From assembly GCA_014905825.1 (NCBI GenBank), contig JACGCN010000087.1, forward strand, positions 1 to 64,000: 64,000 bases of DNA, read 5' to 3'. The stretch's first letter is position 1; every line of letters begins with the position of its first letter. The translations under genes and the position numbers were made by a program. Below, piece by piece: positions 1 through 12,044 of this stretch. The notes under the pieces are model-generated. The model worked only from the letters and a program-made list of their open reading frames with translations, searched no databases and was not told the DNA's origin. Source of the DNA: Lyophyllum atratum (Eukaryota; Basidiomycota; Agaricomycetes; Agaricales; Lyophyllaceae).

Positions 1-196
1 TGCAACGGCGAACACATGGACTTCATCTCGAAAACATTTAAACAACGCGAGGGGTAAAATTTCAGGGCCAAAGACTGATATCTCCACGCCATATGGCACT
101 CCAAGCTGCTTCGAGTTAATGATGTCGTGGGCCTAACGTTACTGTCATCATTCATGGGAACATCCTTTTTCATACACACAAGCCCTGCACACTCCA

Positions 197-1702
197 ATGG
201 CAGTATTTGGAACAAGGCCATCCAGCGCCCCATTCTCTTCTATCCACCAACTAGTATCCTCCTCTGGACCCAGTACTCCTCGCCTAACCGACTTTGACAG
301 TATGGAGGATATCCATGACTTTGCGCGATTTGCTGCGACAAGTAGTTCTGAATCTATTTCCGACACAGGACATAGTTTCTCCTCCAGAAATTCTGCCTCG
401 TCCAACGCTCATTCCTTTCATTCCCCTCTCCTACGCTCCACCTCTTTCCAGTCCAATGCTGAATTTCGTTCCGACCCGCGCGCCCCTCCGGTACCCAATC
501 ATCCATTCAAGCGCAAGGAGAAGCGGCCAGGTCGGTCAAGCCTGGGACGCAGCGCTGAACACAACTATCCAACAGAGGTCACCAACCAACGATCCATGCC
601 CTCTCCCAAACTTCCTACGCGATCCAAATCATACAATGGCAACACGTTCAGACACAGTGCTCCGCATGGGGGATTGGGGAAATCCAAACCAAAACGGTTA
701 GCCGCTGTCTACGAGACATTATCTGCTTCAGCGACTGCAGTAAACGCGTCCCTGGCTCCTTCCAATGATAATCCCTCCTCGTTGAGCTCCACACCGACTA
801 CTCCACGCACCCCCTCCTTTGCGCCCAGTTCATCACGTCATTCCCCTGATGATGCAGGCTCCCACGCACGACGTAAGAGCCTAGATCTAGGGCCTAGTAG
901 GGTACAAGCAGGTATTCGACGCTTGAAGCGCTCGCCATCTATGTGGACAGTGCACACCGGTGATAGGCCAAAGACCGCTGGCGCAGAAACCCGAGACCAC
1001 ATTCAGAACCTTCGCGCTGAACCACAGTTGAGTGAACAGCAGAAACTTATTATCGTGAAGCGGGCGCGAAAAATTACGCAGGTAAGCCTCTGAACCGTCG
1101 TTCTTTGGCGTCCCCCATTAAGACTCGCGTGCCTCTAGGTCTTTGGAAGTGAAGCTCCCACCAATTTAATTCATGGACCTGACCACCATTGCCGCCTCTC
1201 AGCAGACCATCGCGACCGCGATTCATTGTCTACTATTCTTTCTACTGACGCGCCACCATCTCTGGAATCGACAAGGCGTCGGTCAAATTCCACGTCTTCG
1301 GCCTCTGTCGGTGAAAGCAGACGACGGACATCGAACATTAATGCATCATCCAATCAAACCGACTCTTCATCGAGACCGCTCTCGGAACAAATGGCGACTG
1401 AATCCGCAGATATCTCGACACCGCACTCACCGACTTCTGATACAACACAGTTCCGTGACCGCCGACGCCGCGCTGCCAAGTTAACCCAGTTCTTCGGGGT
1501 CAGCTATCAAGATATATCGCAATCTATCAGCCAAACCTTTGTTTTGCCCCCTACGCCGAAACAGGATGCTGCTGCCATGCCAATGGTGGAGGTAGATGTC
1601 AAGGTGGCTGAGCGACGCTTCTGGGGCCTCGCAGACGGCGAAATGAAAAACGCCGAAGTCGCCGATGTTATCAACAAACTACGAGGCTTGAAGGCTGCCT
1701 AG
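197..1702 (+). CDS. Ser/Pro-rich protein of unknown function with a duplicated KxTQxFG motif
   Basis: Two exons, 197..1081 and 1139..1702, give 482 residues. I do not recognise a named family. The chain is mostly low-complexity Ser/Pro/Thr/Arg sequence that should be disordered. Two short basic-plus-FG motifs stand out: KITQVFGSEAP at about residue 292, split by the intron, and KLTQFFGVSYQD at about residue 409. The last 60 residues (VDVKVAERRFWGLADGE and onward) look folded. The intron has GTAAGC and CTCTAG ends. The first ATG of the open frame was taken as start; an upstream exon beyond the window edge cannot be excluded. Likely an intracellular regulatory or scaffold protein, but that is inference only. 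Confidence 0.75.
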
Positions 1703-1872
1703 CTAGTCTACAGCCTGCCAATCACCCTACCTTTCTTTTCAAGCTGGCTTCTGCATGCGGTCTGGACCGAATGCTACATATTATATTTATATATACCGCA
1801 AATCTGGTAATTTAGAGATGCTGTCATACTTTACTTTCTCCCTGCTCCGGCAGTAGGTGCTGGAATGATTAT

Positions 1873-2523
1873 CTATTTCCGCATTAGAAGGTATACTGGG
1901 TCTCCAAGGACGATGCTGGTCATGTGTCGGAAGGAGCCTGTAAGAGACATGAGTAGCCCGCCAAAGGACGCGTATGCGGTCCTGTATACAAGTTGAAAGA
2001 TGAGAATGAAACGAAAGGAAGGTGTGCATACACAATTTCTGTTGTTCCTCCATCAAATTTGTAAACCTTTCGCAGCCTTTGAGCAGATAGAATCATGACT
2101 GGAAAGGACAGTGCTAACCTTGCCATACATGACGTAGTCATAGTCGTCCTCAAGCCCCCGTCGTCCTTTGCCATCTGGCCTCCATACATCTCTCTCCTTG
2201 TCGTCCAATGCTTCCTCTGTGCCGTCAGTGGTATTTGCACCAACAGCCGCGCCGCCACGAGCCAGAGACGAGGCGAGAGCGAGGGCAAAGCTCTCATCCG
2301 GGTGGAGCTGAAACAGCTCGATGTTATAGTCTAGTGTGAGATCCATATCGTAATTTTTGGAATGGGCATAGAGGCGCGATACTGCAAGTGCGGGATGTAA
2401 AGTTGAGATTGGGACACATTAAGCAGCCTCGATCGAACCTCGATCGAATTTTTTGCCTTCCTTGTCGATGGCATTGATGGTGAAGATATCGTCAAAGACG
2501 ATGCTGGACGCTGCAGCGGCCAT
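1873..2523 (-). CDS. RPB8: RNA polymerases I/II/III common subunit RPB8 (RPABC3)
   Basis: Four exons on the minus strand (2439..2523, 2119..2381, 2032..2066, 1873..1981) encode 163 residues, close to the usual length of about 145-150. Diagnostic stretches are IVFDDIFTINAIDKEGKKFD at the start, MDLTLDYNIELFQLHPDE, the ALASSLARGG loop, RRGLEDDYDYVMYGK and the final YASFGGLLMSLTG. This small OB-fold subunit is shared by the three nuclear RNA polymerases. The first intron repeats the exon-end sequence CGATCGAG, but only the annotated splice keeps the family sequence FDRVSRLYAHSKNYDMDL. It is divergent from the next gene, with only 96 bp between start codons, so they probably share a promoter. Confidence 0.95.
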
Positions 2524-2619
2524 TGGGAGTTTTGGGAGAAGAGGTGTGACGCTGTGACATTATTCACGTGGGCGATCGGTCACCGTGTTTGGCACCAGCG
2601 TTTGGCCTCTACAGCCATC

Positions 2620-3349
2620 ATGTTCACCAGAACTCTACGACGCCTTTCTTCTACCATCGTCCGCTCTCCCCCACGCTCTGCTCCTAGAGAGGCACCTACG
2701 CCTCTCATCTTTGTATCGGCGAAAGAATGGGACCCGATATCGAGCTCTGGGTACCATTGCTAACCCTGAATCAGCTAGCGCCGCCTAATGAATTTTCAGA
2801 ATGACATATTTCTCGTCCATGTTGGCTGAAAAGGGTTATACATGCCTGCAAACCGACTTGTCTCTTCCGGCTGACTCCATAAATGATTCAGTTCATCTGA
2901 TGCGTCACTTCGAATCTAGTGAGAACCTGGTCTCACTCATTCTCGAAATAAGATTCTACATTCACTGGGCCTATTCTTCTCCAGACCTCCGACAGCAAAT
3001 TCGTCTATCCACCATGCCGTTTCCGCCCATCATATTTGCGAGGTCTTTGGCCTGCCTGATCGCACAGACGTACATTTCGTCACAACCCGCGTCTGGACTC
3101 TTCTTGATCTCGCCGCCCGCGTCCAATGTCTCCGTACCAAAGTCTCGGCTTCCCACAACTCTTCCTGACTATGACTTCGAGCCCAAGTTCCCCATAGGTA
3201 TCATGGCGAAAGCGGAAGAAATGAAAGTCCTCGAAGCTCAACATCGCCTTGGCCGCGATCCAGATGTTGATCTGATATCGGTGAAAGACGTGGAGGGTTC
3301 CGAAGCTTTAGCTGCAATCGAAAAGTGGCTGGATGAGCAGGGAGTATAA
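2620..3349 (+). CDS. Small alpha/beta-hydrolase-like protein, possibly mitochondrial
   Basis: Exons 2620..2750 and 2800..3349 encode 226 residues. The N-terminus MFTRTLRRLSSTIVRS is rich in Arg and Ser without acids, which resembles a mitochondrial targeting peptide. The layout of strands and the segment IIFARSLACLIAQTY followed by LFLISPP resembles the nucleophile elbow of the alpha/beta hydrolase fold, but the usual GxSxG is replaced by ARSLA, so activity is doubtful. The intron (2751..2799) has a clear GCTAAC branch site. An in-frame ATG lies upstream at 2554, but it would place the start 30 bp from the RPB8 start, so 2620 is preferred. Function is unknown. Confidence 0.7.
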
Positions 3350-3515
3350 CAGAAGAACACACTCATTAAGTGAAACAGTCCAAGCCAGCCTGTCTTATGG
3401 TGTAGCATCGAGCATAATTAGAGCATCTCAATTTAAATTAATACACATTATCTCCGAGATATACAATGATAGGGTAAGGAGATGGAGAGCTTAGAGAACA
3501 ATCATGCACGGAATG

Positions 3516-4619
3516 TCATGAGAACTGTTCTTCCTTCATTTCTTTTTTCACCTGTTCGCGTGCTTCCGATACGGTCGCCAAACCGGGGAGAACAACCTTC
3601 CAGGTCCCCCGTGCGGCAAGAATGCGGTGTACTTGGTGCTGGATAAGCTCATGTAGTTTGGGTACATTGGCAAGCTTCGCGCGACTGCCCATTAGTGATG
3701 TCGTGGTAAGGTCAAGGGTGAAGTCTGGCGAGATACTGAAGGTCAGGACGGGCGCCTGGGAGTTTAGCGAGGGCGGCGTTATGTTTATCTGTAAGATCTT
3801 TGTTTAGAAACATGACGACTATCCCACTCATTCAAACGCACAGAGGATTTGAATTGTGATAACGAGATCGTCAGTGAAACCGGGAGGCGCGCGAACGAAG
3901 TCATGGGATAGTTGAATAAATAAGACGTTGATAAGGAGATAGACAAGGTGTCCGTGTATGTGGTTTCACAGTCGATTTCCTGACCTCAAGATAAGTATAT
4001 CTTTAACGTTGTTTGGGGTGTACGCACAGTGACAGTTTTGGATGATCCAGGTTGGCCTAAGCGCGCGTGGTGCAAACGTGGTGCTGAGACACCGAGGTCT
4101 ACAGAGTGAATTTTGATATGATCCTATAGACAGTATTTTTGTGGTTCAGTAGGGCGGAGCTAGAAGGCAGGCTGGACGCGTACGAGGAAACCTGGAGGCC
4201 GAATTCTATTTGCGTAGCTTTCTATTCGTTTTCGCGCAATTTCATCGCCCTCAGCGCCAGGCAAATCGTCTCGTAGCTTGGAGCGATATACATCAACGAT
4301 CTGGTTATCCATATAAGTAATACAATAGAGAGGCATTGGCTTGACTTGCCTGTCGCAGCAAAGTGTTGAGCCATTCGGCAGACTCGTGATCATCATCCTG
4401 CCGTTCATTCGTGACCTCCTGTAGCTCATGCTTCTGCGCTCGTAGTGTAAAATTGTTGTCTGCGCGAGGTTGATAAGTCGACGTCTCGAAGGGGTCTTGG
4501 GTGGAATCGAGGAAGATGTATTTGAGAATAAGGCCGAGCAGCACGATGACAGAGAGCTGGCCTAACATGAGGCCCTGTGTGAATGTAGGCTCAAATGAGA
4601 AGATATAGTTGGCCCCCAT
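3516..4619 (-). CDS. MMM1: ERMES complex subunit MMM1 (maintenance of mitochondrial morphology 1)
   Basis: Five exons (4350..4619, 4184..4300, 4028..4123, 3842..3979, 3516..3788) encode 297 residues. MMM1 is the ER-membrane anchor of the ER-mitochondria encounter structure and transfers lipids through its SMP domain. The short lumenal stretch FSFEPTFTQGLMLGQLS is followed by one transmembrane helix (VIVLLGLILKYIFL), then the SMP domain with AEWLNTLLRQIVDVYRSKL, DHIKIHSVDLGVSAPRLHHA and YTDTLSISLSTSYLFNYP. The start was set at the Met just before the family N-terminus (MGANYIFSFEPT); upstream in-frame Mets encode no family sequence. Intron 1 (4301..4349) has a GC donor (CAG|GCAAGT); the nearby GT gives a stop. 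It is divergent from the TTL gene. Confidence 0.95.
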
Positions 4620-4793
4620 TGTGGTCGCGATAAGCCAAGGGGCCGATGTCGTCCTCGTCGAATGGAGTCGCCGTTTGCGCAGAGTCGCGATAGTGGATAC
4701 TCGTTGCCATTCCAAAATAGCGCATGATTTTCGTATGGCACGTGATGACGGCAACCATATTTTCGTACGCGAGGTCGACGCGAACTTGTCACG

Positions 4794-6365
4794 GTGATGC
4801 AAATGCAGCCACCACCCATGGCCAGTGCCCAGCATGTTTGTTTCGTCGCCTGGCCTTCTGCCCCACTCACAGACCGTCTCGTTCGCACCTCCTTGGATGC
4901 GCTCGATGCCCAGGTCACCATTTCTACATCTCCTCCGCAACTACCCTCGCACTCAAAACTCGTCCAATGGTCGTCCTATGACCACATCGACCACGAATTG
5001 ACTCATCGCCATCGCGAGGTCGTTCTCTCGTCGAGCTTTACTTTCAGAAAGGCTCTAATACGAAAGCATTTTCTCTCGAGATGTCTTCACTCGTACATCA
5101 CAAAACATCCAACCTCGACCCTGAAGGCGGCCACCCCGAAAACCTTTGAAATCGAAATATCCTTCGCTGATGAGTTGGATGAGATGTGGAGCGATGATCT
5201 CTGGGATCTTGGCGAGACCCTTGAATTATCACAGTCGTGGTGGATTCTCAAACCGTACGTTGATCTGCTCCCTTGAAATTCGTTATCTGATATTCCATAA
5301 TTCATCTCCAGTGGGATGTCTGACCGCGGAATGGGTATCAGGTTATTCAATAGCAAAGAATCCCTGCGAGAGATATTCGAAGAGTTTGAACTCTCCGACT
5401 CGGAAGATGAAGACGACGCCAGTGGTAATCGCGGAACTGCAGTTATCACCTCGCAGCTCCGTCACTTTGTGATCCAGGTAGATCAGCGCGGCTTCGCAGA
5501 ATATTTGTTTCCTTATGTTTTCATGTGTAGGAATATATTTCTAACCCCTTGCTGTTGGACCCTTCTGAAGTACTTATCGACAAGTCGTCGAGACCAAGTA
5601 AACTGCAAGGCTATAAAGTCAGCCCGAGCTATTATCTGAGGGAGACATAGATCTAACAGTGACGCTCACAGTTCCATCTTCGCGCGTACTGCTTGGCATC
5701 CGGAGCACTTCAAGTCTATCTGTACGATCGAATCCTTGCCCTGTTCTCAGCCGTTCCATACGCGGAGCCTGTGGGCAACGAAGAGGAGGGTCTTCCCGTT
5801 GACTTGACGCCACACCTAACAAATACCTCTCTACAAACTCATAAAGGCGAAGAGGGTGTCCGCTTATTAGACGAATTGATTGGCTGCCAGGTGTTATCAC
5901 ACAATGGAAAATCGGAGTCTGCGATCTTGACAGCAGAAGACCGAGCGGAAATAGTTCGTCAGATGGTCGATGTTCTCGGAGAAACCTTCAAGGCTGCTTT
6001 GGAAAATCCTGTCCATTTCCAGGTGGGTTTCGCGGTATAATTTCCGTTATCAAATAACTGATTACTTTCAGCCTTTACCCAATGCGTTCGAACTCTACGG
6101 GATCGATTTTCTTGTTTCATATTCCGAACCGGTGGTAGCGGATGATCCAAAGTATCAAGTAAAGCTGCTAGAAATAAATGCCGAGCCAGCCATCGAGCTC
6201 ACCGGACCGAGGTTGACATGGATTTTAGAGGACCTGTTTCTTTCTATTGGGAAGGTGAGTGTAGAGCCATTTCTGAGGCGGACACACTTCGAACATGGAT
6301 GGGAGGTGGGGGAGACTCGACACCACCTGATAAAGGCTCTTGATCAAGAGATTAGAGGGTTGTGA
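4794..6365 (+). CDS. Tubulin-tyrosine-ligase (ATP-grasp) family protein
   Basis: Exons 4794..5254, 5312..5477, 5531..5617, 5672..6022 and 6072..6365 encode 452 residues. The C-terminal half has the TTL-type ATP-grasp signature, with FELYGIDFLVSYSE and the metal-binding KLLEINAEPAIEL followed by the helix WILEDLFLS. An acidic stretch (FELSDSEDEDDASG) lies in the middle. Relatives in fungi include the P-body-associated Pby1; whether this protein modifies tubulin or another substrate cannot be told. The start is uncertain: 4794 and a Met at about 4824 are both in frame, and the first clear family sequence is FVAWPSAPLTDRLVR. The stop lies 58 bp before the next gene in the same direction. Confidence 0.85.
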
Positions 6366-6423
6366 CTTATGTAGATAAAATCATATTATGTGACGAGGCG
6401 TGACGAGTTGAAGTAGGACTTCG

Positions 6424-7913
6424 ATGTCGACTGACACAACGCCGACGCGAAAACGCTCCAAGTGGGATGGCGCGGACGACGACGAAGACGGTGGCCCCAA
6501 CTTTCGGGTGCCCCCTCCAAAACGTCGCGCAAAATTGAAACATTCCACGAAACCCACCAACGCACCTCCAACAAATGTCGTCCAAACAATATTCGCTCGC
6601 CCTAGCCACAGCATTTATGTCCCGCCACGAACGCGCCATCCACCCATACTCCCATCTCGTTCTGTGTACTGCTACGAACGCTTGAATCAAATAGAAGAAG
6701 GATCGTACGGTGTTGTTTACCGAGCACGAGACAAACAGACTGGCGATATCGTGGCCTTGAAGAAACTCAAGCTTGACGAGGAAAAGAATGGATTCCCCAT
6801 CACTGCGCTGAGAGAAGTCTACTCTCTTATGTCTTGCAGGCACGAAAATGTTGTCGGTATCAGGGAGGTTGTCGTCGGCGATACATTGACTCAGTGCGTG
6901 CTGGTCCAATTGCCCCACCGTCTTCCTTTGCCCACTCCCTTTGATGCCTTTCTTGAAGAGTCTTTGTTGTCATGGATTTTATTGAGCACGACCTCAAGTC
7001 TCTCCTTACTGTGATGCCATCGCCATTCTTGCAATCCGAAACGAAGACGTTGATGCTCCAGTTGCTGTCGGCAGTGGCGCACTGTCATTCGAATTGGATC
7101 TTGCACCGCGATTTAAAAACTAGCAACTTGCTCATGAACAACCGAGGTACCATCAAGGTCGCAGACTTTGGCTTGGCGCGACGGTATGGCGATCCGGTGG
7201 GTGTCGGAGGGATGACACAGCTGGTAGTGACATTATGGTATCGGTATGTGCTTCACTTCCCATACGTCACGCATGCAGGTCCCTAGCACTATCGCCCAGA
7301 GCCCCTGAAATTCTGCTTGGCGCTGCAACGTACTCGACGGCGGTCGACATGTGGTCCGTTGGATGTATTTTCGCGGAACTCCTCCTCAAGGAACCTCTCT
7401 TTCAAGCAAAGGGGGAAATTGAACTTCTTTCTATGATATTTAAGCTCCTAGGACCTCCTACCCATAGCTCCTGGCCGGGATACTCGTCGCTTCCTCTAGC
7501 GAAGACGCTCACGCTACCATCGCCGCAGCCTCCCCAGTTCCGCCAGAAGTTCCAATATATGACGACGGCAGGAATTGACTTGCTGATGTCATTGCTAACG
7601 TACGACCCAGCACGCCGGATAACAGCTGAGGAGGCTCTCCAACATCCTTACTTTACGTCAGTCTATACTAGCTAACCCATAGAAATGTCTACTGACACGC
7701 CTGGACACAGTGAATCTCCGCTACCAAAGCACCCTGACCTATTTGGATCCTTCCCCTCTGCAGCAGCAGGGGAAAAGTACGTGTTTTGAATGTTCTGCAT
7801 TCTATATTTGATTGTGAATATTGCACTGCAGGCGTCGCAAGCCTTTCGACAGCCCGTCTGCGCCGACCAGGGCTGCGGACTACAAGCTACTCATGGACTT
7901 CGAGATGCCATGA
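6424..7913 (+). CDS. CDK11/PITSLRE-type cyclin-dependent protein kinase
   Basis: Exons 6424..6893, 6959..7243, 7300..7656, 7711..7776 and 7832..7913 encode 419 residues. All kinase landmarks are present: glycine loop [18 protein letters not shown] lysine, helix motif PITALRE (PITSLRE in animal CDK11), [10 protein letters not shown] catalytic loop, DFGLARRYG, activation segment ending [13 protein letters not shown], and the GT-kinase landmark [14 protein letters not shown]. The first 80 residues are basic and disordered. CDK11 kinases pair with L-type cyclins and act in Pol II transcription and splicing. CDK10 is the closest alternative; the PITALRE helix and C-terminal lobe favour CDK11. The promoter has paired GTGACGA/CGTGACGA sites. 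Confidence 0.9.
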
Positions 7914-8076
7914 TTGTTCTCCTTTCTAGATTCGATGTATTTGCCTGGAGTATCGATATCCAAGTCTGTCTCGTACGCGAGCGCAGTATACATGATATGT
8001 TGGTACAGAGATTACTATCTTGAACAAAAACAATCTAAAATGCCAGATAACAATACATAAGATCTGGACCCAGACC

Positions 8077-9908
8077 TTACTTTTCCTCTTCGTCCTCAAA
8101 CATCGAGAGCTGCTGTCGCATCTTCTGGAACCTTGAGCGGGTGCGGCCCATTTCCCCGCACTTGTCGTAATATTCTTGGACCTCTTCAACCGTAAATCTA
8201 AACTCTTTGGCAATGTCGCGGATACCTTGATCGATAACGTGAATGTTGGCGATGGCCACAAGTGTTTGGGGGGTCAGCTCTCCCGTTTGCACCGCTGGTT
8301 CGGAAGGGCCAGGTTCACTATGAACGATAGGTTAGTTGACCCTGGGTCGATAATTAGCCAAGAACATTACTTTGTTCTAGCTCTCTTCTGTCCGTTTTCG
8401 TCTTCAAGCTCATCGCTCGCTTTCCTCTTCGCCCAAGCAGGAGGTTCAGCATTGCCTATTCTGACCATCCACTCATGTCCCTCCTCATCCATCTCCTCTT
8501 CAGCTGGACTTCTCCGCACAGAAGAGCGGTCGAGAGAAGAACTGATGGGGGCAGACATCTGAGGAAACATTTCCGCCTGTACGCCAGGCTGTATTCCGGG
8601 TTGCATGTCAGGCTCAATCGACAATCCCTGTAAGTCCTGATGCATTCCCATTACTGGCATACCCGCCATTTGCATCCCCGTGACCTCGGCTAGATCGTCC
8701 ATGACAGCCTGAGCATCAATGGTTTTTGCACGCTTCTTGCGGGTGCGCTTAGGTTTCGCTTCAGCCTGGCGAACGTAGCCGTATTGGCCCTTCTCGCCTG
8801 GGACTGGCTTCTTCCGGTCGACAACGCTTGCAATCATGGCATCCAGACGGACCGCGTTCTTCTTGTATCGTTCCCGCCATGACTGCCATGTATGACGAGA
8901 CACCCATGCATACTCGGGATCGGCATTCTATTTAGAGTTGGGTCATGTGGGGATCAGAACGAAGGTGTTTGTACTCACGAGATCACATAGTTGTTGGTAC
9001 AATCTGTTTCCGGTTCGACCACCCGTTTCCTTATAAGGAATCTTCGCAGCTATCCAGTTGCATAGATGCTCTTCGTCTTCGTCCGTGAATTGGGTTCTCC
9101 TGGAAAGGTATTGAGCGATTGAACAACAAAACTGAAAAATCGCAACCTTACTCTTCGCCTGGGCGTCTGCCACCAGGGTTCTTATAGACGAGAGGAGTAT
9201 ATACTACAGAGCCTCTTTCAATACACTTCTTTACCCAGAGGTAAGACTCGATAAATTTGTCAGGTACGCCTTGGTAGGTCTTTACAAGGTGGCCAAAGAC
9301 CTCGGTGTGCGGGTCAGCGAGGATGACACGCGCAGACTGCGCGGACGCATGAGGATCGCCACCAGAGTGCTGAAATAAATGTATCAGGATTGGCTGACAC
9401 GAGAGAAAATGACTAATAGTCGGCATACCATGATGCGCTGGCTAAGCGCGGTTCGGGCGTTGACATTGGCAATACTAGAATGTATGTGCATGCCAATCGG
9501 TGCCCCGTCCTCAACAAATATCTGCTTCAATAGCATGCCCGCAATCTTACACGCATCGATATACGAATACGGTACGAAGTGTCGATCTGGTCTGTCCGGG
9601 CTTGTCCAGCATAGGCGAAGGCGCTCCTCTTCGGCGGTGCCAGCCTGAACGAGGATATATCCCTGACGGGGAACCTTTGCTTCTACCCGTCCACCTAAAG
9701 ACTTTCACGCAGCACTATCAGAAGAGATGGTGGGGAGGGTGAAAAACAAGGAGCGCTTACTGTGATCGTTTCGCAGAGTTCGGCTTGAATCTCCTGGGGC
9801 AGGTCTTTCTGGACAAAGAACTTCACAGCCATACCATTGGCATCTTGGAATATAGGCTAAATCCATGTTCAGAAGTATCATATGCTGTGAATGAGAAGAT
9901 ATTACCAT
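8077..9908 (-). CDS. RAP1: Rap1-like telomere protein (BRCT + Rap1-type Myb)
   Basis: Seven exons (9906..9908, 9761..9856, 9701..9429, 9369..9152, 9099..8979, 8927..8371, 8317..8077) encode 502 residues. An N-terminal BRCT-like region starts FQDANGMAVKFFVQKDLP with the typical LGGRVEAKV turn; a second BRCT-like part (ARVILADPHTEVFGH to ESYLWVKKCIERG) follows. The Rap1 Myb domain comes next: QFTDEDEEHLCNWIA, GRTGNRLYQQL and SRHTWQSWRERYKK. A basic KRTRKKRAK cluster and a conserved C-terminal helical region (IRDIAKEFRFTVEEVQEYY) close the protein. Rap1 sits on telomeres through shelterin. Exon 1 is only the ATG; the next in-frame Met (MAVKFF) would be the alternative start. The splice before exon 3 uses AAAG to keep frame. 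Confidence 0.85.
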
Positions 9909-10209
9909 CGAGCTTGGTCAACAAGTCCGGGAGCGATGAGCCCCGAGTTTAAGGTTGAGGGTAAGGTGTCTTTTTAGGGTCCCGATGACCAAGGGTTATG
10001 GTTTGATGGTCACATGACTCGAACACTGGATTCTGGACCATTGTCAACGACTCAACAATTGTCACTGACAAGTGACTCAGTCTCTAAGCTCTGTAGGCCT
10101 CAGGCCTCAGCGCTCAGCACTCAGTAAAACCCAATGGAGACGTCGGTTTATTCCAGGAGTTCAACCTGCCTATATATTACATAGATACATATCGACAAGG
10201 GTATCTTCT
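9909..10209. other. Intergenic, no gene seen
   Basis: This 301-bp stretch lies between the start of RAP1 (minus) and the end of the D2HGDH gene (minus). It contains several CRE/AP-1-like half sites (GTCACATGACTCG, TGTCACTGACAAGTGACTCAG) near 10008-10082 that may belong to the RAP1 promoter, and a short repeated CTCAG pattern near 10098-10125. No coding potential was recognised. Confidence 0.6.
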
Positions 10210-12044
10210 CTATTCCAGAACCTTGCCAGGGTTCATGATCCCTCGCGGATCAAAGATCTCCTTGATCTTCTTCATCCACGCAATGCTCACATCGCTCTTG
10301 GAATAATGCAGCGCATGTGTTTTCATGGCGCCAATTCCATGCTCGGCCGAAACAGATCCACGATGCGATGCTAAACGGAAGCGGTTAAGCGAGAGTCATG
10401 GTAGTGTCACATCATGAGATACTGACCAACGACCTCATAAATATATGGTTCGAGCGCATCCTGGATTTCAGATGTATATGACTCCGCGACGACGTTGAGA
10501 TGCAGATTCCCTGATACTGAATAAGCAAGGATACTAGTGGTGAGAGAAAGTAATTTACCATCACCAACATGACCATAGCCAACGACATGTTTCACGGCAT
10601 GATCACCAAGCAAGCCCTTCGACCTTAGGTGTTCGCGAGTACCATCGATGACGTCTTGGAAGGTGGACAGAGGTATTGAGATATCGTATTTGTAGGGCTT
10701 CCCTTCTTTGGAAACAGCTTCCGTGACACCCTCACGCAGGGCCCACAATGACGAGAACTGCGCGGGTGATTGTGAGAGGACTCCGGTCGTGATAAGAGGT
10801 TTGTCCGCTTCTAGGAGGGATTCAAGGAGATCTGCTAATTTCTGCGACAAATGATATCAGCTAATGAATAAGGCGAAACAAACCGAACAGTTATCACCTC
10901 CTCATCGTGTTCCCGTCGGCCGCCACTGGTTTCAACGAGAACAAAACACTCGGCACCTTCGACGTCTTCATCGCTGAGCGCCCTGCCCTGCCCATGTTTA
11001 ATAGCTAAATCGTACGATGTCCGGTCTATAAACTCAAACGCCGAGAGAATTTCCGATAGTTGCCGTTTGACAATTTCGTACAGCGGAAGGACATTCTTGA
11101 ATGAGGGAAGGGCAAGAATGACATTGTTGGAGGCCTGAGGTGCTGGCGGTGTCAGAATGGAGACTCCCGTGATTATTCCGAGAGTTCCCTCGGCGCCGAT
11201 GAACAGCTGCTTGAGATCATAACCTGATTTGCAAACCCGGATAAGGTTACTGAACGCAATGACATCTCGACATTGAATCACCTGTGTTGTCTTTGCGCAA
11301 AGTCGTCAATTGATCGAGAATGGTTCCGTCTGGGAGCACCACCTCAAGGCCAAGGACAGTGCCGTGAAGTGAGCCATAGCGGAGAAGACGGAGACCACCG
11401 GCGTTGGTAGCAACGTTCCCGCCGATTTGACAGCTGCTTGCACGGATTAGCGGTGTTCCGGGCGACACGAGCGCATCACGAACCTCCCTTTCGCGCCCAG
11501 GTCTATTGGCATGATATGATTGTGAGGAGCGATATAGTCAGTGAGGGATTGCAGGATGCAGCCGGCATCAGCGACCAATATGCCTGCAGAGCGTATTAAT
11601 GACTTGAACGGGGGAAGCGAAACGGTGATAGTAACCAGATACTGAATCGAAGGAGCGCACTTTGCTCATATTGGAAAGGGAGAGAATGACTTCGTCTCGT
11701 AGTGGAACGCTTCCTCCGACGAGACCAGTGTTTCCGCCTTGCGGAACGATACCTATGCGTCTCTCATTGCACCATTTTACAATCTCGCTGACTTGCTCGG
11801 TAGTTTTGGGTTTCAGAACCGTGGTTGAGGTACCGTGGTATTTCCCCATCCAGTCATTGTTGTATGGTTCTAGCTCTTCTGAGGCCACTGATGAAGGTGG
11901 GAGGGTAGACAGAATGGAGGAGGGCGGCAGGATTTTAGCAAAGTGGGCCAGGTCGTGCTCGGTCACCGAGTTGAGGGAGTGGTGGATTCCTCTGAGAGAA
12001 CGCAGGGCAATGCGGGGAGCGGCATAGCGCGAGAGGGAGAGCAT
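10210..12044 (-). CDS. D-2-hydroxyglutarate dehydrogenase, mitochondrial (FAD-linked)
   Basis: Seven exons (11636..12044, 11484..11583, 11433..11282, 10898..11223, 10559..10841, 10427..10510, 10210..10370) encode 504 residues. The N-terminus [19 protein letters not shown] looks like a mitochondrial presequence. The FAD-binding PCMH domain is marked by [36 protein letters not shown] and [15 protein letters not shown]; the cap and C-terminal domain by [13 protein letters not shown], which holds metal-binding His, and [10 protein letters not shown], ending NPGKVLE. The family (human D2HGDH, yeast Dld2/Dld3) oxidises D-2-hydroxyglutarate to 2-oxoglutarate; D-lactate dehydrogenase is the main alternative. 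Its start lies 203 bp from the divergent CNH-GYF gene. Confidence 0.93.
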
